Positions 28,179 to 37,186 are shown, counted from the first letter of the stretch. The stretch: 64,000 bases of DNA from Arthrobacter frigidicola (GCA_003602285.1 QZVU01000001.1:806001-870000), one strand, 5' to 3'. Notes: generated by a model not told the origin, from the sequence alone. Numbers and translations: made by a program.

Positions 28179-28261
28179 TCCCGCAGGCTATGCCAGAATC
28201 TTCGGCGTGTCGCGGGGGGACTCGCGGGGGTTACCTTTTCGTAACCATAGGCAATGAGCGC

Positions 28262-29332
28262 CTACGCGCCGACTTCGCGCGCGATGGCCGCCGCGAACGC
28301 GTCGACGTCCTCCTCGGTGGTGTCGAAGGAGCACATCCACCGCACCTCGCCGGTCGCCTGGTCCCAGTCGTAGAAGCGGAACTGCTTCCGGATGCGGTCG
28401 GCGGCGGCCGGGTCGAGGATGGCGAACACGGCGTTCGCCCGGGTCTCCTGGGTGAGCCGGACGCCGTCGATGCCGCGCACCGCCTCGGTCAGCCGTGCGG
28501 CCATGGCGTTCGCGTGGGACGCCGAGCGCAGCCACAGGCCGTCCTCAAGCAGGGCGATGAGCTGTGCCGAGACAAAGCGCATCTTCGAGGCAAGCTGCAT
28601 GTTCATCTTGCGCAGGTATTCGAGCCCGGTCGACGCGGCGGGGTTCAGGACCACGACGCATTCGCCGAACATCAGCCCGTTCTTGGTTCCGCCGAAGGAG
28701 AGGATGTCCACGCCGGCGTCACGGGTGAAGGCCCGCAGCGGCAGGCCCAGCGCCGCGGCGGCGTTGGCCAGCCGCGCGCCGTCCATATGCAGGTGCATTC
28801 CGCGGGCGTGGCAGTGGTCGGCGATGGCCCGGATCTCCTCAACCGTGTAGAGCGTGCCGAGTTCGGTGGTCTGGGTGATCGAGACGGCCAGCGGCTGGGC
28901 CCGGTGGGCGTCCCCCCAGCCCCAGGCCTCGCGGTCGATCAGCTCGGGGGTGAGCTTGCCGTCGGGGGTGGGAACCGTCAGGAGCTTGAAGCCGCCGACG
29001 CGCTCGGGCGCCCCGTTCTCGTCGACATTGATGTGAGCGGTGGCCGCGCAGATGACGGCGCCCCAGCGGGGCAGCATCGACTGGAGCGACAGGACGTTCG
29101 CGCCGGTGCCGTTGAACACGGGGAAGGCCTCGATCCCCTCGCCGAAGTGCTCCTCGAGCAGTTCCTTGAGCCGGGCGGTGTAGACGTCGTCGCCGTAGGC
29201 CACCTGGTGGCCGCCGTTGGCCGCCGCGATGGCGGCGAGCACCTCGGGGTGGATCCCCGAGTAGTTGTCGGAGGCGAAGCCGCGCTCGTTGATGTCGTGC
29301 AGCGGGCGGAAGGTCGAAAGAGTCTCAGTCAC
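28262..29332 (-). CDS. ltaE: low-specificity L-threonine aldolase
   Basis: A 356-residue PLP enzyme of fold type I that splits threonine or allo-threonine to glycine and acetaldehyde. The PLP lysine is Lys217 (SFGGTKNGLMFGE), and the cofactor-ring aspartate is in HMDGARLAN (Asp184). The beta-eliminating-lyase-type N-terminus DNYSGIHPEVL is intact. The start is a GTG. GATAAT (complement of 29339-29344) ends 6 nt upstream and there is no ribosome site, so the transcript should be leaderless. It lies 24 bp after the SDR gene but apparently has its own promoter. Confidence 0.93.
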   Translation of the reverse strand: MTETLSTFRPLHDINERGFASDNYSGIHPEVLAAIAAANGGHQVAYGDDVYTARLKELLEEHFGEGIEAFPVFNGTGANVLSLQSMLPRWGAVICAATAHINVDENGAPERVGGFKLLTVPTPDGKLTPELIDREAWGWGDAHRAQPLAVSITQTTELGTLYTVEEIRAIADHCHARGMHLHMDGARLANAAAALGLPLRAFTRDAGVDILSFGGTKNGLMFGECVVVLNPAASTGLEYLRKMNMQLASKMRFVSAQLIALLEDGLWLRSASHANAMAARLTEAVRGIDGVRLTQETRANAVFAILDPAAADRIRKQFRFYDWDQATGEVRWMCSFDTTEEDVDAFAAAIAREVGA

Positions 29333-29356
29333 TGTCCTATTATCCCCTAGCGGCGC

Positions 29357-30109
29357 TCAGCCGTCGGTCTTGGCCAGCAGGTCTGCCGGTGGAGTGCGCT
29401 GCCCGTTGAGGTCCGCGGCGGGGGCGTCGAAAAGTGCGGCGGCGGCCCGGGCGAGGTCATCGACGTGGGTGTAGCCCGGGAAGCGCCGCTCCGGGTGGGC
29501 CTCGCGCAGAGCGTCGTCGAGCAGGGCCTTGACGACCAGCGCGGTCGACGCTGCGGCGGAGCCGTCGCGGGTGAAGCCGTCGGCGACGGCGCGCAGCCAG
29601 GTTTCCACCGAGGCCTTCACCGCGGCGTAGGAGGCGCTGCCCGCGGTGGGGGAGTCGACGGCGGTGGCCGAGACGGCGGCGAGCCGGCCCCGGGGGGAGC
29701 GCGCCAGCTGGTCGTAGAAGGCGCGGCTCGTGTTGAACAGGGTGCGGAAGACCGAGTCATGAAGGAAGGCGTAGTCCTCGTCCGACTGGGTGGTGATGCC
29801 CTTGGCGCCGCGCCAGCCGCCGACCAGGTGGATCAGCCCGTCGGCGCCCCCGGTGTCCGCCTCCACCGCGGCCGCGAGGGCCTTCACGGCGGCGGTGTCG
29901 GTCAGGTCGCACACGCGGGTGTCGACGCCGTCCAGGTGTCCGAGGGCGTCCCGCAGCCGGCCGGCATCGGAGCCGACGGCAATCACCCGCGCGCCGCGGC
30001 CGCTGAGCTCCCGGGCCATGGCCACGCCCGAGGCGCTGGTTGCCCCGGCGACGACGACCGTGAGGCCGGCGGGCGCGGGTGCGCCCGCCGGCAAAACGGC
30101 GTCCGTCAC
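29357..30109 (-). CDS. SDR family oxidoreductase paired with DUF6421
   Basis: A 250-residue Rossmann protein. The nucleotide loop reads VAGATSASGVAMAREL, a variant of TGxxxGxG, and the catalytic Ser-Tyr-Lys are in SATAVDSPTAGSASYAAVK. The C-terminus is short and lacks the usual substrate loop. Its ATG overlaps the stop of the DUF6421 gene by 4 bp, so the two are co-translated. Substrate unknown. The constant link to DUF6421 suggests the two work in one pathway or complex (inference). Confidence 0.85.
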   Translation of the reverse strand: MTDAVLPAGAPAPAGLTVVVAGATSASGVAMARELSGRGARVIAVGSDAGRLRDALGHLDGVDTRVCDLTDTAAVKALAAAVEADTGGADGLIHLVGGWRGAKGITTQSDEDYAFLHDSVFRTLFNTSRAFYDQLARSPRGRLAAVSATAVDSPTAGSASYAAVKASVETWLRAVADGFTRDGSAAASTALVVKALLDDALREAHPERRFPGYTHVDDLARAAAALFDAPAADLNGQRTPPADLLAKTDG

Positions 30110-31473
30110 GCCGAGGCTCCGGTGATTCCGGCCGTCGACTCGATGACCGGCTTCATCTTGCGGTCGAGGGCTTCGAAGAACATCGACAGCGGGAACTCGT
30201 CGTCGAGCACGGCGTCGGTCAGGCCGCGCGGCGGGCCGCTGAGCGGAAGGGCATCGGGCCCCTTGGCCCAGACCGACGCCGGGTGGGGCGTGACGGTCTT
30301 GGAGACCAGCTCGTAGGCGGCGAGCCAGTGTGCGGTCTTGGGGCGGTCGATCGAGCGCCAGTACAGCTGCTCGATCTCCTCGCCGAGGGCGACGACGACG
30401 TCGGCCACTTCGTCCCAGTCGATGGTGAGCTTGGTGTCGGTCCAGTGGAGGACGCGGTGCTGGTGCATCCAGGCGAACAGCAGCTGGCCGCCGAGGCCGT
30501 CGTAGTTGCGCACGCGGGAGCCGGTGATGGCGAAGCGGAAGATCCGGTCGAAGATCACCGCGTACTGCACCAGGCGGGCGTGGCGGCGGGTCTCGGGCGA
30601 GGCCTCCTCGTCCTTGGCGATGCGCACCGATTCGCGGAAAGCGGTCAGGTCGCAGCGCAGCTCCTCGAGGGAGTACAGGAAGAAGGGCATGCGCTGCTTG
30701 ATCATGAACGGGTCGAACGGGAGGTCACCGCGCATGTGGGTGCGGTCGTGGATCAGGTCCCACATCACGAAGGTTTCCTCGGCCAGCTTCTGGTCGGCCA
30801 GGAGTTCGCGGGCCTCGGCGGGCAGGTCGAGGCGGGTGATGTCGGCGGCGGCCTCCACTACGCGGCGGAAGCGGGCGGCCTCACGGTCGGCGAAGATCGC
30901 GCCCCAGGTGAAGGTGGGGGTTTCGCGGACGGCGACCGTCTCGGGGAAGAGAACGGCGGAATTGGTGTTGTAGCCCTCGGTGAAATCGATGAAGCGGATC
31001 GGCACGAACAGCCCGTTGGAGTAGTCGCCGGCCTCGAGGTCGGCGATGAACTCCGGCCAGATCACTTCGATCAGCACGGCCTCCACGAGGCGGTTGCTGC
31101 TGCCGTTCTGGGTGTACATGGGGAAGAGGACCAGGTGTGCCAGGCCGTCAACGCGGTGCTGCTGCGGCTGGAAGGCCAGAAGCGAATCCAGGAAGTCGGG
31201 GACGCCGAAGCCGGACTCCGCCCAGGCCGACAGATCCTTCACCAGGGCCGTGAGGTAGGCGGCGTCGTGCGCGAAGGCGGGGGCGAGTTCGGTGACCGCC
31301 TCGACGATGGTGGTGTTAAGCTCGGCGGCCTTCGGGCGGTCGGCGGGTTCGGGGACCGATCCGTCCTTGACCTGCAGCTGCTGCAGGGCGCCGGCCGCCG
31401 CCTTGAGGCGGAGCCAGGCGGGGTGCTCCGCCAGGGTGGTGGAGCCGAGCGGTGAGGATGCCAGAGTGGTCAT
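30106..31473 (-). CDS. DUF6421 family protein
   Basis: A 455-residue protein of an uncharacterised actinobacterial family, recognised by its overall sequence and its partner SDR. It has no signal peptide or membrane helix. Several His/Asp/Glu-rich stretches stand out (FVMWDLIHDRTHMRGDLPFD, AWMHQHRVLHWTDTKL) and could ligate metal, but no catalytic role is known. It is the first gene of the DUF6421-SDR pair. The region upstream (31474-31610) is unusually AT-rich (31540-31590) and probably holds its promoter, but I cannot choose hexamers with confidence. Confidence 0.82.
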   Translation of the reverse strand: MTTLASSPLGSTTLAEHPAWLRLKAAAGALQQLQVKDGSVPEPADRPKAAELNTTIVEAVTELAPAFAHDAAYLTALVKDLSAWAESGFGVPDFLDSLLAFQPQQHRVDGLAHLVLFPMYTQNGSSNRLVEAVLIEVIWPEFIADLEAGDYSNGLFVPIRFIDFTEGYNTNSAVLFPETVAVRETPTFTWGAIFADREAARFRRVVEAAADITRLDLPAEARELLADQKLAEETFVMWDLIHDRTHMRGDLPFDPFMIKQRMPFFLYSLEELRCDLTAFRESVRIAKDEEASPETRRHARLVQYAVIFDRIFRFAITGSRVRNYDGLGGQLLFAWMHQHRVLHWTDTKLTIDWDEVADVVVALGEEIEQLYWRSIDRPKTAHWLAAYELVSKTVTPHPASVWAKGPDALPLSGPPRGLTDAVLDDEFPLSMFFEALDRKMKPVIESTAGITGASA

Positions 31474-31624
31474 GGATGCCTGCTTTCGGAGCGGCCCCGA
31501 CGGGCGGGGCGGTGGATCGGATGCTGAAGCGAGCCTAGCAACAAAAAAGGATTGCTTACGCGAAACTATCCATCTAATTAGAGACTCTTATGCTGGCAGC
31601 GGGCCCCCGTGGCCCGAGACCAAG

Positions 31625-31666
31625 AGGACCTGCGGCTGCCCGCATAAGGCGGTAGCCGCAGGTCCT
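31625..31666 (-). terminator. msrB terminator
   Basis: A perfect 13-bp outer stem (31625-31637 / 31654-31666) with a short inner GCC/GGC pairing, 33 bp past the msrB stop. The T tract on the minus strand is weak. Confidence 0.7.
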
Positions 31667-31698
31667 GTTAGCTGTCTCCGGGGGCCAAGCCTTCCGGA

Positions 31699-32124
31699 CT
31701 ACTCAGTGGGAACGAGCTTCATGGAGATGGAGTTGATGCAGTAACGCTGGTCGGTCGGGGTCGAGAAACCCTCGCCCTCGAAGACGTGGCCCAGGTGCGA
31801 ATCGCACCGCGCGCAGCGCACCTCGATGCGCTCCATGCCCAGGGTCCGGTCGTGGATGTAGCGGACCTTGTCCTCGGCAAGCGGGGCCCAGAAGGACGGC
31901 CAGCCGCACTGGGAGTCAAACTTCTCGTTGCTGGTGAAGAGTTCCTGGCCGCAGGCCCGGCACTGGTAGACCCCGGCGGTGTAGGAATCGGTGTATTCCC
32001 CGGTCCACGGGCGCTCGGTCCCGGCCTTCCGCAGCACCTGGAACTCCTCGGGGGTGAGTTCCTGGCGCCACTCGTCATCGGTCTTGAAGATTTCGGGCTG
32101 AGCGGCGTTTTCTGATGTCGTCAT
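31699..32124 (-). CDS. msrB: peptide-methionine (R)-S-oxide reductase
   Basis: A 141-residue MsrB that repairs the R-epimer of oxidised methionine in proteins. The catalytic Cys129 is in QRYCINSIS. The zinc site uses two CxxC pairs (Cys55/58 in CRAC and Cys104/107 in CARC). Cys73 (QCGWPSF) is placed to act as the resolving cysteine. Length is normal and no msrA fusion is present. It lies 14 bp after the stop of the upstream small gene. A CATAAT hexamer in that junction suggests an extra promoter with a very short leader. Confidence 0.96.
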   Translation of the reverse strand: MTTSENAAQPEIFKTDDEWRQELTPEEFQVLRKAGTERPWTGEYTDSYTAGVYQCRACGQELFTSNEKFDSQCGWPSFWAPLAEDKVRYIHDRTLGMERIEVRCARCDSHLGHVFEGEGFSTPTDQRYCINSISMKLVPTE

Positions 32125-32138
32125 ACCTTTGGCAACGA

Positions 32139-32627
32139 TTATGAGTCGCCAATAAATCCCGAGCCGGAATAGAGGTGCAGCACAGGGATCCCCAGGTGGC
32201 TCTGCGCACGGTTGGCCCAGTCGGTGTGGAGGGTGTCCGCCACGGCATGCGGGCGGGTGATTACCACGGCCTGCGCTGCGCCCTCGTCGGCCGCGGCCCG
32301 TACGAATTCCTCGACGGCGTTGTCCCCGACCGTGTAGCCCCGTGCCCTCAAACCCGACGCCGCTGCCGTCCGCAGTGAGGCCTCCAGCGCGTCGGCGGCG
32401 GTGTGCTCCGGCCGGTCGCCGGAATCACTGCCTGCAACGTCCCGGAACGCCTGGGCGAACTCAAGCATGCTCAGGTGGTGGAAGAACTCGCCAAGCATGC
32501 TCTTGTTCCGGTCCGCAGGAACGAGAATGATGAATTCGGCGTCCTCCTCGCCCTGCAGTGTCCTCAGGTTCGCCACATCCGCGTCCTGCAGGGCTTCCTC
32601 GGTCAGCACCAGAATGGTTTGAGTCAT
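32139..32627 (-). CDS. conserved hypothetical protein, universal-stress-like fold
   Basis: A 162-residue protein with alternating strands and helices (TQTILVLTEEAL, AEFIILVPAD, AAQAVVITRPHAVADTL, GIPVLHLYSGSG). The pattern resembles a universal stress or Rossmann-like domain, but I see no ATP-binding GxxGxxxxG motif, so the assignment is only structural. The start ATG at 32627 is preceded 7 nt away by TACTGT and no ribosome site, predicting a leaderless mRNA. The much longer open frame upstream overlaps the divergent hydrolase gene and is not coding. It lies directly upstream of msrB. Confidence 0.7.
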   Translation of the reverse strand: MTQTILVLTEEALQDADVANLRTLQGEEDAEFIILVPADRNKSMLGEFFHHLSMLEFAQAFRDVAGSDSGDRPEHTAADALEASLRTAAASGLRARGYTVGDNAVEEFVRAAADEGAAQAVVITRPHAVADTLHTDWANRAQSHLGIPVLHLYSGSGFIGDS

Positions 32628-32778
32628 ACCGCCAACAGTAGACCCGGCCCGCCGGGTGCGGGAGGACCGCAGGATGGGGACGCCTGCCCGGCCCACCGTC
32701 GGCGGTGCGCGCAGGGGCCGGACGCACCGGCTGCGACGAAATTGCCCGCTGGACGCCGGAACGGGTGAGAATGGCCGT

Positions 32779-34062
32779 ATGGCATTCCCACCAGCATCAC
32801 AGGCCACCGCCTCCGCCCCCGCCCCCTGGGTGAAATGGACGGCGTTCGGGATCGGCGTGGGTGCGCTGCTGACGTCGTCGGCGGCCACGGCCGCATCGGC
32901 GCTCGCCGCGTACTTCGCACGCCGGGTTGTGACGCCGGCCCGCACGCGCGAGGAGAACCTGGAGATCCTCGCCGTCACCGGCACCGGGCAGGACCAGCGG
33001 GTGATCCTGCCGGCCAACGAGGACACCACGGTCGAGGGCACCTACAGCCTCTACTTCAACCGGGGGGCCGGACACGCCCGGATCGGCGCCATCCACTCCT
33101 ACAGCCCCCGCGAGGGAACCGTTGAGCGTGACGTCGAGGAGGTGTACGCAGGGGACCTGCGCACCGCCCGGCGCGGCTGGTGGAGCGGGAGCGTCTACCC
33201 GGCGCCGTCGGGCATGGGGTTCGCCGACGAGGAGGTCCAGGTGCCGGTGGACGGCGGCTCGGCGCCGGCGTGGCTGATCCGCGCCGAGGCGCCGGCCGAC
33301 ACCTGGGCGATCATGATCCACGGCAGGGGAGCCCAGCGCACCGAGGCCCTGCGGGCGGTGCGCACCGCGCGCAGCGTCGGCCTGACCAGCCTCGTCATCT
33401 CCTACCGGAACGACGGCGACGCGCCGTTCGCCCCGGACGGGCGCTACGGCCTCGGCGCGACCGAGTGGCGCGACGTCGAAGCGGCCATCGATTACGCCAT
33501 CGCCTCCGGCGCCCAGGAGGTGGTGCTGTTCGGCTGGTCGATGGGAGGCGCCATCGCCCTGCAGACCGCGGACCTCTCCCGCCACCGCCGGCGCATCGGC
33601 GCACTGGTGCTCGACGGCCCGGTGGTGAACTGGATTGAGGTGCTCGCCTACCACGCCCAGCTGAACCGGATTCCGGCTCCGGTGGGCCGGCTGGGTCAGT
33701 GGCTGCTGGCCAACGACGCCGCCAAGCGCATCACCGGCCTGGCCGCGCCCCTCGACCTCAAGAGCATGGACTGGATCTCACGGGCGGAGCAGCTGACCAT
33801 CCCCACCCTCATCCTGCACAGCGAGGACGACGAGTTCGTTCCGGTCGCGCCCTCGGTCGAACTCGCCGAACGGAACCCGGCCTTCGTCACCTTCGAGCGG
33901 TTCCACCGGGCGCGCCACACCAAGGAGTGGAACGTCGATCCGGCCCGGTGGGAGGAGACGGTCTCACGCTGGCTGGACCGGGTGCTGCACCAGCGCACCC
34001 TGCCCGGCGGCAGGCACCCGGGAGCGGAGCCTAGGCCGCAGTCTCCCGAATCTGACGCTTGA
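32779..34062 (+). CDS. alpha/beta hydrolase with N-terminal membrane segment
   Basis: A 427-residue hydrolase. A hydrophobic helix at about residues 20-45 could anchor it in the membrane. The catalytic core is C-terminal: oxyanion loop MIHGRGAQR, nucleophile Ser254 in GWSMGGA, acid Asp350 (HSEDDEF) and base His380 (RARHTKEW). The middle (50-180) is a family-specific domain of unknown role. It resembles BAAT/prolyl-oligopeptidase-type esterases; the substrate is unknown. GAGAAT ends 6 nt before the ATG, suggesting a leaderless mRNA. Its 3' end overlaps the convergent sufE by 32 bp. Confidence 0.85.
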   Translation: MAFPPASQATASAPAPWVKWTAFGIGVGALLTSSAATAASALAAYFARRVVTPARTREENLEILAVTGTGQDQRVILPANEDTTVEGTYSLYFNRGAGHARIGAIHSYSPREGTVERDVEEVYAGDLRTARRGWWSGSVYPAPSGMGFADEEVQVPVDGGSAPAWLIRAEAPADTWAIMIHGRGAQRTEALRAVRTARSVGLTSLVISYRNDGDAPFAPDGRYGLGATEWRDVEAAIDYAIASGAQEVVLFGWSMGGAIALQTADLSRHRRRIGALVLDGPVVNWIEVLAYHAQLNRIPAPVGRLGQWLLANDAAKRITGLAAPLDLKSMDWISRAEQLTIPTLILHSEDDEFVPVAPSVELAERNPAFVTFERFHRARHTKEWNVDPARWEETVSRWLDRVLHQRTLPGGRHPGAEPRPQSPESDA

Positions 34063-34471
34063 TCCGGCCCAGCATCGCGCTCATGCCGCGCATGCGCAGC
34101 GGCGTGATGGCCCGGGTCAGGCCCAGCCGGTCCGGCACGTCGTCCGGGACCGCAAGGATCTCCTCGGCAGGCAGCCCGTCGAGGCCCTCCATCAGGACTC
34201 CGGCGAAACCGCGGGTCGTCGGAGCCTCCGGGGGAGCCGAGAAGAACAGGTTCACCCGGCGCTCCGGTCCTTCGCCCACCTCGAGGGTGAGGAAGACCGG
34301 GCTCTGGCACTCGACGACCTGCTCGAGCAGTTCGGGATGCTCCCGGAGCCGCTCGGGCAGCTCCGGAAGCTCCCGGGAGAAATCGAGGAGCAGCTGAAGC
34401 CGGTCCGGCTCCGTCAGGTCCTGGAAGTCATCGATGATCTCGGCCAGCTGGGCAGGCAGGGCCGTGCTCAT
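34031..34471 (-). CDS. sufE: SufE family sulfur-acceptor protein
   Basis: A 146-residue SufE-fold protein. SufE takes persulfide sulfur from a cysteine desulfurase and passes it to the Suf Fe-S assembly scaffold. The acceptor Cys55 is in VVECQSPVF, and the helical N-terminus [20 protein letters not shown] matches the family. It overlaps the upstream sulfurtransferase by 4 bp (ATGA), so the two are co-translated. The pairing suggests that a rhodanese feeds or shares its sulfur. No suf operon is in the window. Its last 32 bp overlap the convergent hydrolase gene. Confidence 0.93.
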   Translation of the reverse strand: MSTALPAQLAEIIDDFQDLTEPDRLQLLLDFSRELPELPERLREHPELLEQVVECQSPVFLTLEVGEGPERRVNLFFSAPPEAPTTRGFAGVLMEGLDGLPAEEILAVPDDVPDRLGLTRAITPLRMRGMSAMLGRIKRQIRETAA

Positions 34472-35385
34472 CGCCGGGCCTCCGCCGGACGGGCCGGGGC
34501 CTCGCCGCGTTCGGGACCGCGGACAATCGGAACGCGCACCGCGTTGCCCCACTCGGTCCAGGACCCGTCGTAGTTGCGCACCCGGTCGAAGCCCAGCAGG
34601 TGGGTCAGGACGAACCAGGTGTGGCTCGAGCGCTCACCGATGCGGCAGTATGCCACGACGTCGTCGCCGTCCTCGAGGCCCGCCTCGCCGCGGTAGATCG
34701 CGTCGAGCTCCTCCCGGCTGCGGAAGGTTCCGTCCCCGGCGGCAGCGCGGCCCCACGGGATGGACGCCGCCGTGGGGATGTGGCCGCCGCGCATGGCGCC
34801 CTCCTCCGGGTAGGCGGGCATGTGCGTACGGGCGCCGGTGTATTCCTCGGGGGAGCGGACGTCGATGAGCGGGTTGCCAAAGTGCTCAAGCACGTCGCCG
34901 AGGTAGGCGCGCACGCGGGGATCGTTCCGCTCGATGACCGGGTAGTCGCCGGGGCGGACCGGGGTGGCTTCCGTCGTCAGCGGCCGTCCCTCGGCGATCC
35001 ACTTGTCGCGTCCGCCGTCGAGCAGCCGGACGTCCTCGTGGCCGAACAGTTCGAAGACCCAGAGGGCATAGGCGGCCCACCAGTTGCTCTTGTCGCCGTA
35101 GATGACCACCGTGGTGTCGCGGGAGATGCCCTTGGCGGACATCACGCGGGCAAAGGCCTCACCGTCGACGAGGTCGCGGCGCACCTCGTCGTTGAGTTCG
35201 GTGTGCCAGTCGATCTTCACAGCCCCGGGGATGTGCCCGGTCTCGAACAGCAGGATGTCCTCGTCGGACTCAAGGACCACCAGCCCATCCGCGCCGAGGT
35301 GGTCGGCGAGCCAGTCCGTCGAGACGAGCCGGCCGGGGTGGGCGTAGGCAGCGAACTTTTCGGACGAATCTGTTTCGAGCGGCAT
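34468..35385 (-). CDS. sulfurtransferase, tandem rhodanese domains
   Basis: A 305-residue protein with two rhodanese domains, the inactive N-terminal one (about 20-135) and the active C-terminal one (165-290). The active-site Cys247 sits in [13 protein letters not shown] (CRxGxR type), as in thiosulfate sulfurtransferases of the SseA/CysA family. It transfers sulfane sulfur to a thiol acceptor. I choose ATG 35385; a TTG one codon earlier is possible. A TAGGCT -10 lies at the complement of 35422-35427. Coupled to sufE downstream. Confidence 0.93.
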   Translation of the reverse strand: MPLETDSSEKFAAYAHPGRLVSTDWLADHLGADGLVVLESDEDILLFETGHIPGAVKIDWHTELNDEVRRDLVDGEAFARVMSAKGISRDTTVVIYGDKSNWWAAYALWVFELFGHEDVRLLDGGRDKWIAEGRPLTTEATPVRPGDYPVIERNDPRVRAYLGDVLEHFGNPLIDVRSPEEYTGARTHMPAYPEEGAMRGGHIPTAASIPWGRAAAGDGTFRSREELDAIYRGEAGLEDGDDVVAYCRIGERSSHTWFVLTHLLGFDRVRNYDGSWTEWGNAVRVPIVRGPERGEAPARPAEARR

Positions 35386-35549
35386 CAAATGGCTTTCTGC
35401 TGGGGGCGGCTTCTCTCTCTTAGCCTAACCACGCCCGGCGCGAATTGCTTCCGGCACGTAGGAGTCCGGTGCCGTAATGTTGCCTGACGGGCGCGCCGTC
35501 GCGCTCCCGATCGCATCCTTCGGCCGGCAAGAGAAAGCACCCCAGATCT

Positions 35550-36584
35550 GTGGCATCCGTAGAGCACCTGACCGACCGCGCCCCGAAAGTCTCAGTCGAG
35601 GAACTGCTCGACGGGTTCTACCCCTCGCCGCGCTTCAAGGACGTGTCGTTCTCCAGCTACCGGCCCGACCCCTCACAGCCCTCGCAGTCGGCCGCCGTAA
35701 AGGGACTGCGGGCGTTCGCCGTCACCGTTGACGAGCCCGAGCCCAGCGGACTGCGGAAGCTCTTCGGCGCTCGGAAGGCGCCCTCCCGCGCGGGGATCTA
35801 CCTCGACGGCGGCTTCGGCGTCGGAAAGACCCACCTGCTCGCCTCCCTCTGGCATGCGACGCAGGGACCCAAGGCCTTCGGCACCTTCGTCGAATACACG
35901 AACCTGTGCGGTGTGCTTTCCTTCCGCAAGACCGTCGAGTCCCTCAGCGGCTACAACCTGGTCTGCATTGACGAGTTCGAACTCGACGATCCCGGTGACA
36001 CGGTGATGATGTCCCGGCTGATGCGCGAACTCGCCGACGCCGGCGTCAAGCTGGCCGCCACCTCCAACACGCTTCCCGGGTCCCTCGGGGAGGGCCGGTT
36101 CGCGGCGGTCGACTTCCAGCGGGAGATCCAGGTGCTCGCCGACCAGTTCGACGTGCTGCGCATCGACGGCGAGGACTACCGCCACCGCGGGCTGCCGCAG
36201 CCGCCGGCGCCCCTGAGTGAATCCGGCCTGCGCGACCACGTCCGGAACTACTCGGGCAACGGCGGGGTGCTGGCCGAGGATGACTTCGGTGACCTCATCC
36301 ATCACCTCGCCGGCGTGCACCCCAGCAAGTACCGGCAGCTGCTCGACGGAGTGGAAGCCGTGGCATGGCACCGCGTTTCGACGATCACCGAGCAGTCAGT
36401 GGCCCTGCGTTTCGTGGTGCTGGCCGACCGCCTCTACGACCGGGACGTGCCGATCTTCGCCAGCGGTGTGCCCTTCGATCAGCTGTTCACCGATGAGATG
36501 ATGCACGGCGGGTACATGAAGAAGTATTACCGGGCGGTCTCCCGGCTCACGGCGCTGGCCCGGCAGGGCGGTTCCGGAGCGTAG
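35550..36584 (+). CDS. zapE: cell division protein ZapE / AFG1-like ATPase
   Basis: A 344-residue P-loop ATPase of the ZapE/AFG1 family. Walker A is GGFGVGKT (87-94), Walker B is LVCIDEFELDDPGD, and a sensor Asn follows in ATSNTLP. In proteobacteria ZapE interacts with the FtsZ ring, and mitochondrial AFG1 handles misfolded respiratory subunits; the role in Actinobacteria is not established. It has a GTG start. It is divergent from the sulfurtransferase, with a 164-bp shared promoter gap, and ends at a strong terminator. Confidence 0.9.
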   Translation: MASVEHLTDRAPKVSVEELLDGFYPSPRFKDVSFSSYRPDPSQPSQSAAVKGLRAFAVTVDEPEPSGLRKLFGARKAPSRAGIYLDGGFGVGKTHLLASLWHATQGPKAFGTFVEYTNLCGVLSFRKTVESLSGYNLVCIDEFELDDPGDTVMMSRLMRELADAGVKLAATSNTLPGSLGEGRFAAVDFQREIQVLADQFDVLRIDGEDYRHRGLPQPPAPLSESGLRDHVRNYSGNGGVLAEDDFGDLIHHLAGVHPSKYRQLLDGVEAVAWHRVSTITEQSVALRFVVLADRLYDRDVPIFASGVPFDQLFTDEMMHGGYMKKYYRAVSRLTALARQGGSGA

Positions 36585-36618
36585 CCTGCGGGCCGAAGCC
36601 GGGCCCGGCTTAAAACAA

Positions 36619-36662
36619 AAGCGCCGGTTCCGCCTCACGGCGGGACCGGCGCTTCCTTTTTG
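36619..36662. terminator. bidirectional terminator, zapE / antitoxin-like gene
   Basis: A 16-bp stem (36619-36634 / 36639-36654) with one G-T pair and a TCAC loop, followed by CCTTTTTG. An A run precedes it for the other strand. Confidence 0.9.
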
Positions 36663-36674
36663 CGGTACTTAAAG

Positions 36675-36926
36675 CTATGAGGCCGGAGGAGGTGTGGGTC
36701 CGGTCGTGCCGCCGCGCTGCTCGCGTTCGATCTTGTCGACCATCGCCGAGGCCTTCGACTGCACCCCGCGGATGCGCCCGGAGTACTTGCCGCCGGTCCT
36801 GCCGTCGACAATGCCACCGGCCTTGGTGATGCCGGTCTTGACCTTCTCCGAGTTGGCGCCGATCAGTCCGGTCGCCTTGTCCTTCAACCCACCGGCCTTG
36901 CCTTTGAGCCCGTCAAAAACAGACAC
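36675..36926 (-). CDS. MT0933-like antitoxin family protein
   Basis: An 83-residue, Lys/Gly-rich, probably helical protein. The order FDGLKGKAGGLKDKATGLI, then a GITKAGGIVDGRTGGKYSGRI stretch, then a charged C-terminus matches the MT0933/Rv0909-type antitoxin family of Actinobacteria. I start at GTG 36926 with a perfect AGGAGG 5 nt upstream; the longer frame to 37151 overlaps palindromic repeats. In mycobacteria the partner toxin is an adjacent SRPBCC-type protein. None is adjacent here, so it is an orphan, and its role as an antitoxin is doubtful. CsbD-like stress roles have also been suggested by similarity. Confidence 0.8.
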   Translation of the reverse strand: MSVFDGLKGKAGGLKDKATGLIGANSEKVKTGITKAGGIVDGRTGGKYSGRIRGVQSKASAMVDKIEREQRGGTTGPTPPPAS

Positions 36927-37114
36927 AGGCACCTCCTTTCCTACCCGGGAACCTGGTGTTCCCTTCGTCACAATCGTAGTGCAAAGGGTGGCGGAGCGTC
37001 CGGTGCGGGTGCCTTGGCCGGTGGTTGCGCCGGTCGAGGGGGAGGATCGGCGGGAAGCGTCCGGGGGATGACCGCTCCTCCGGGGATTCGGCCACGCTCG
37101 AGTGTCCCGTCCCC

Positions 37115-37186
37115 GCCGAGTGTGCAGCTCACCACGCTTTGGGAGGGACATAACGTGGTGAGCTGCAGTTTCGCGGGGAGGGGTGG
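37115..37186. repeat. palindromic repeat, family 2, copy 1
   Basis: About 70 bp beginning GAGTGTGCAGCTCACCACG and ending GCAGTTTCGCGGGGAGG. It contains a perfect 14-bp inverted repeat (37122-37135 / 37154-37167) around an 18-nt loop. The order and flanks recur in copy 2. Confidence 0.75.

Noticed and set aside
32656-32778. Upstream extension of the alpha/beta hydrolase to 32656
   Set aside because: It overlaps the divergent gene's promoter and is Arg/Pro-rich; the hydrophobic N-terminal helix follows naturally from ATG 32779.
36927-37151. N-terminal extension of the antitoxin-like gene to 37151
   Set aside because: The extension overlaps a palindromic repeat and is Arg/Pro/Thr-rich; a perfect AGGAGG sits just before GTG 36926.
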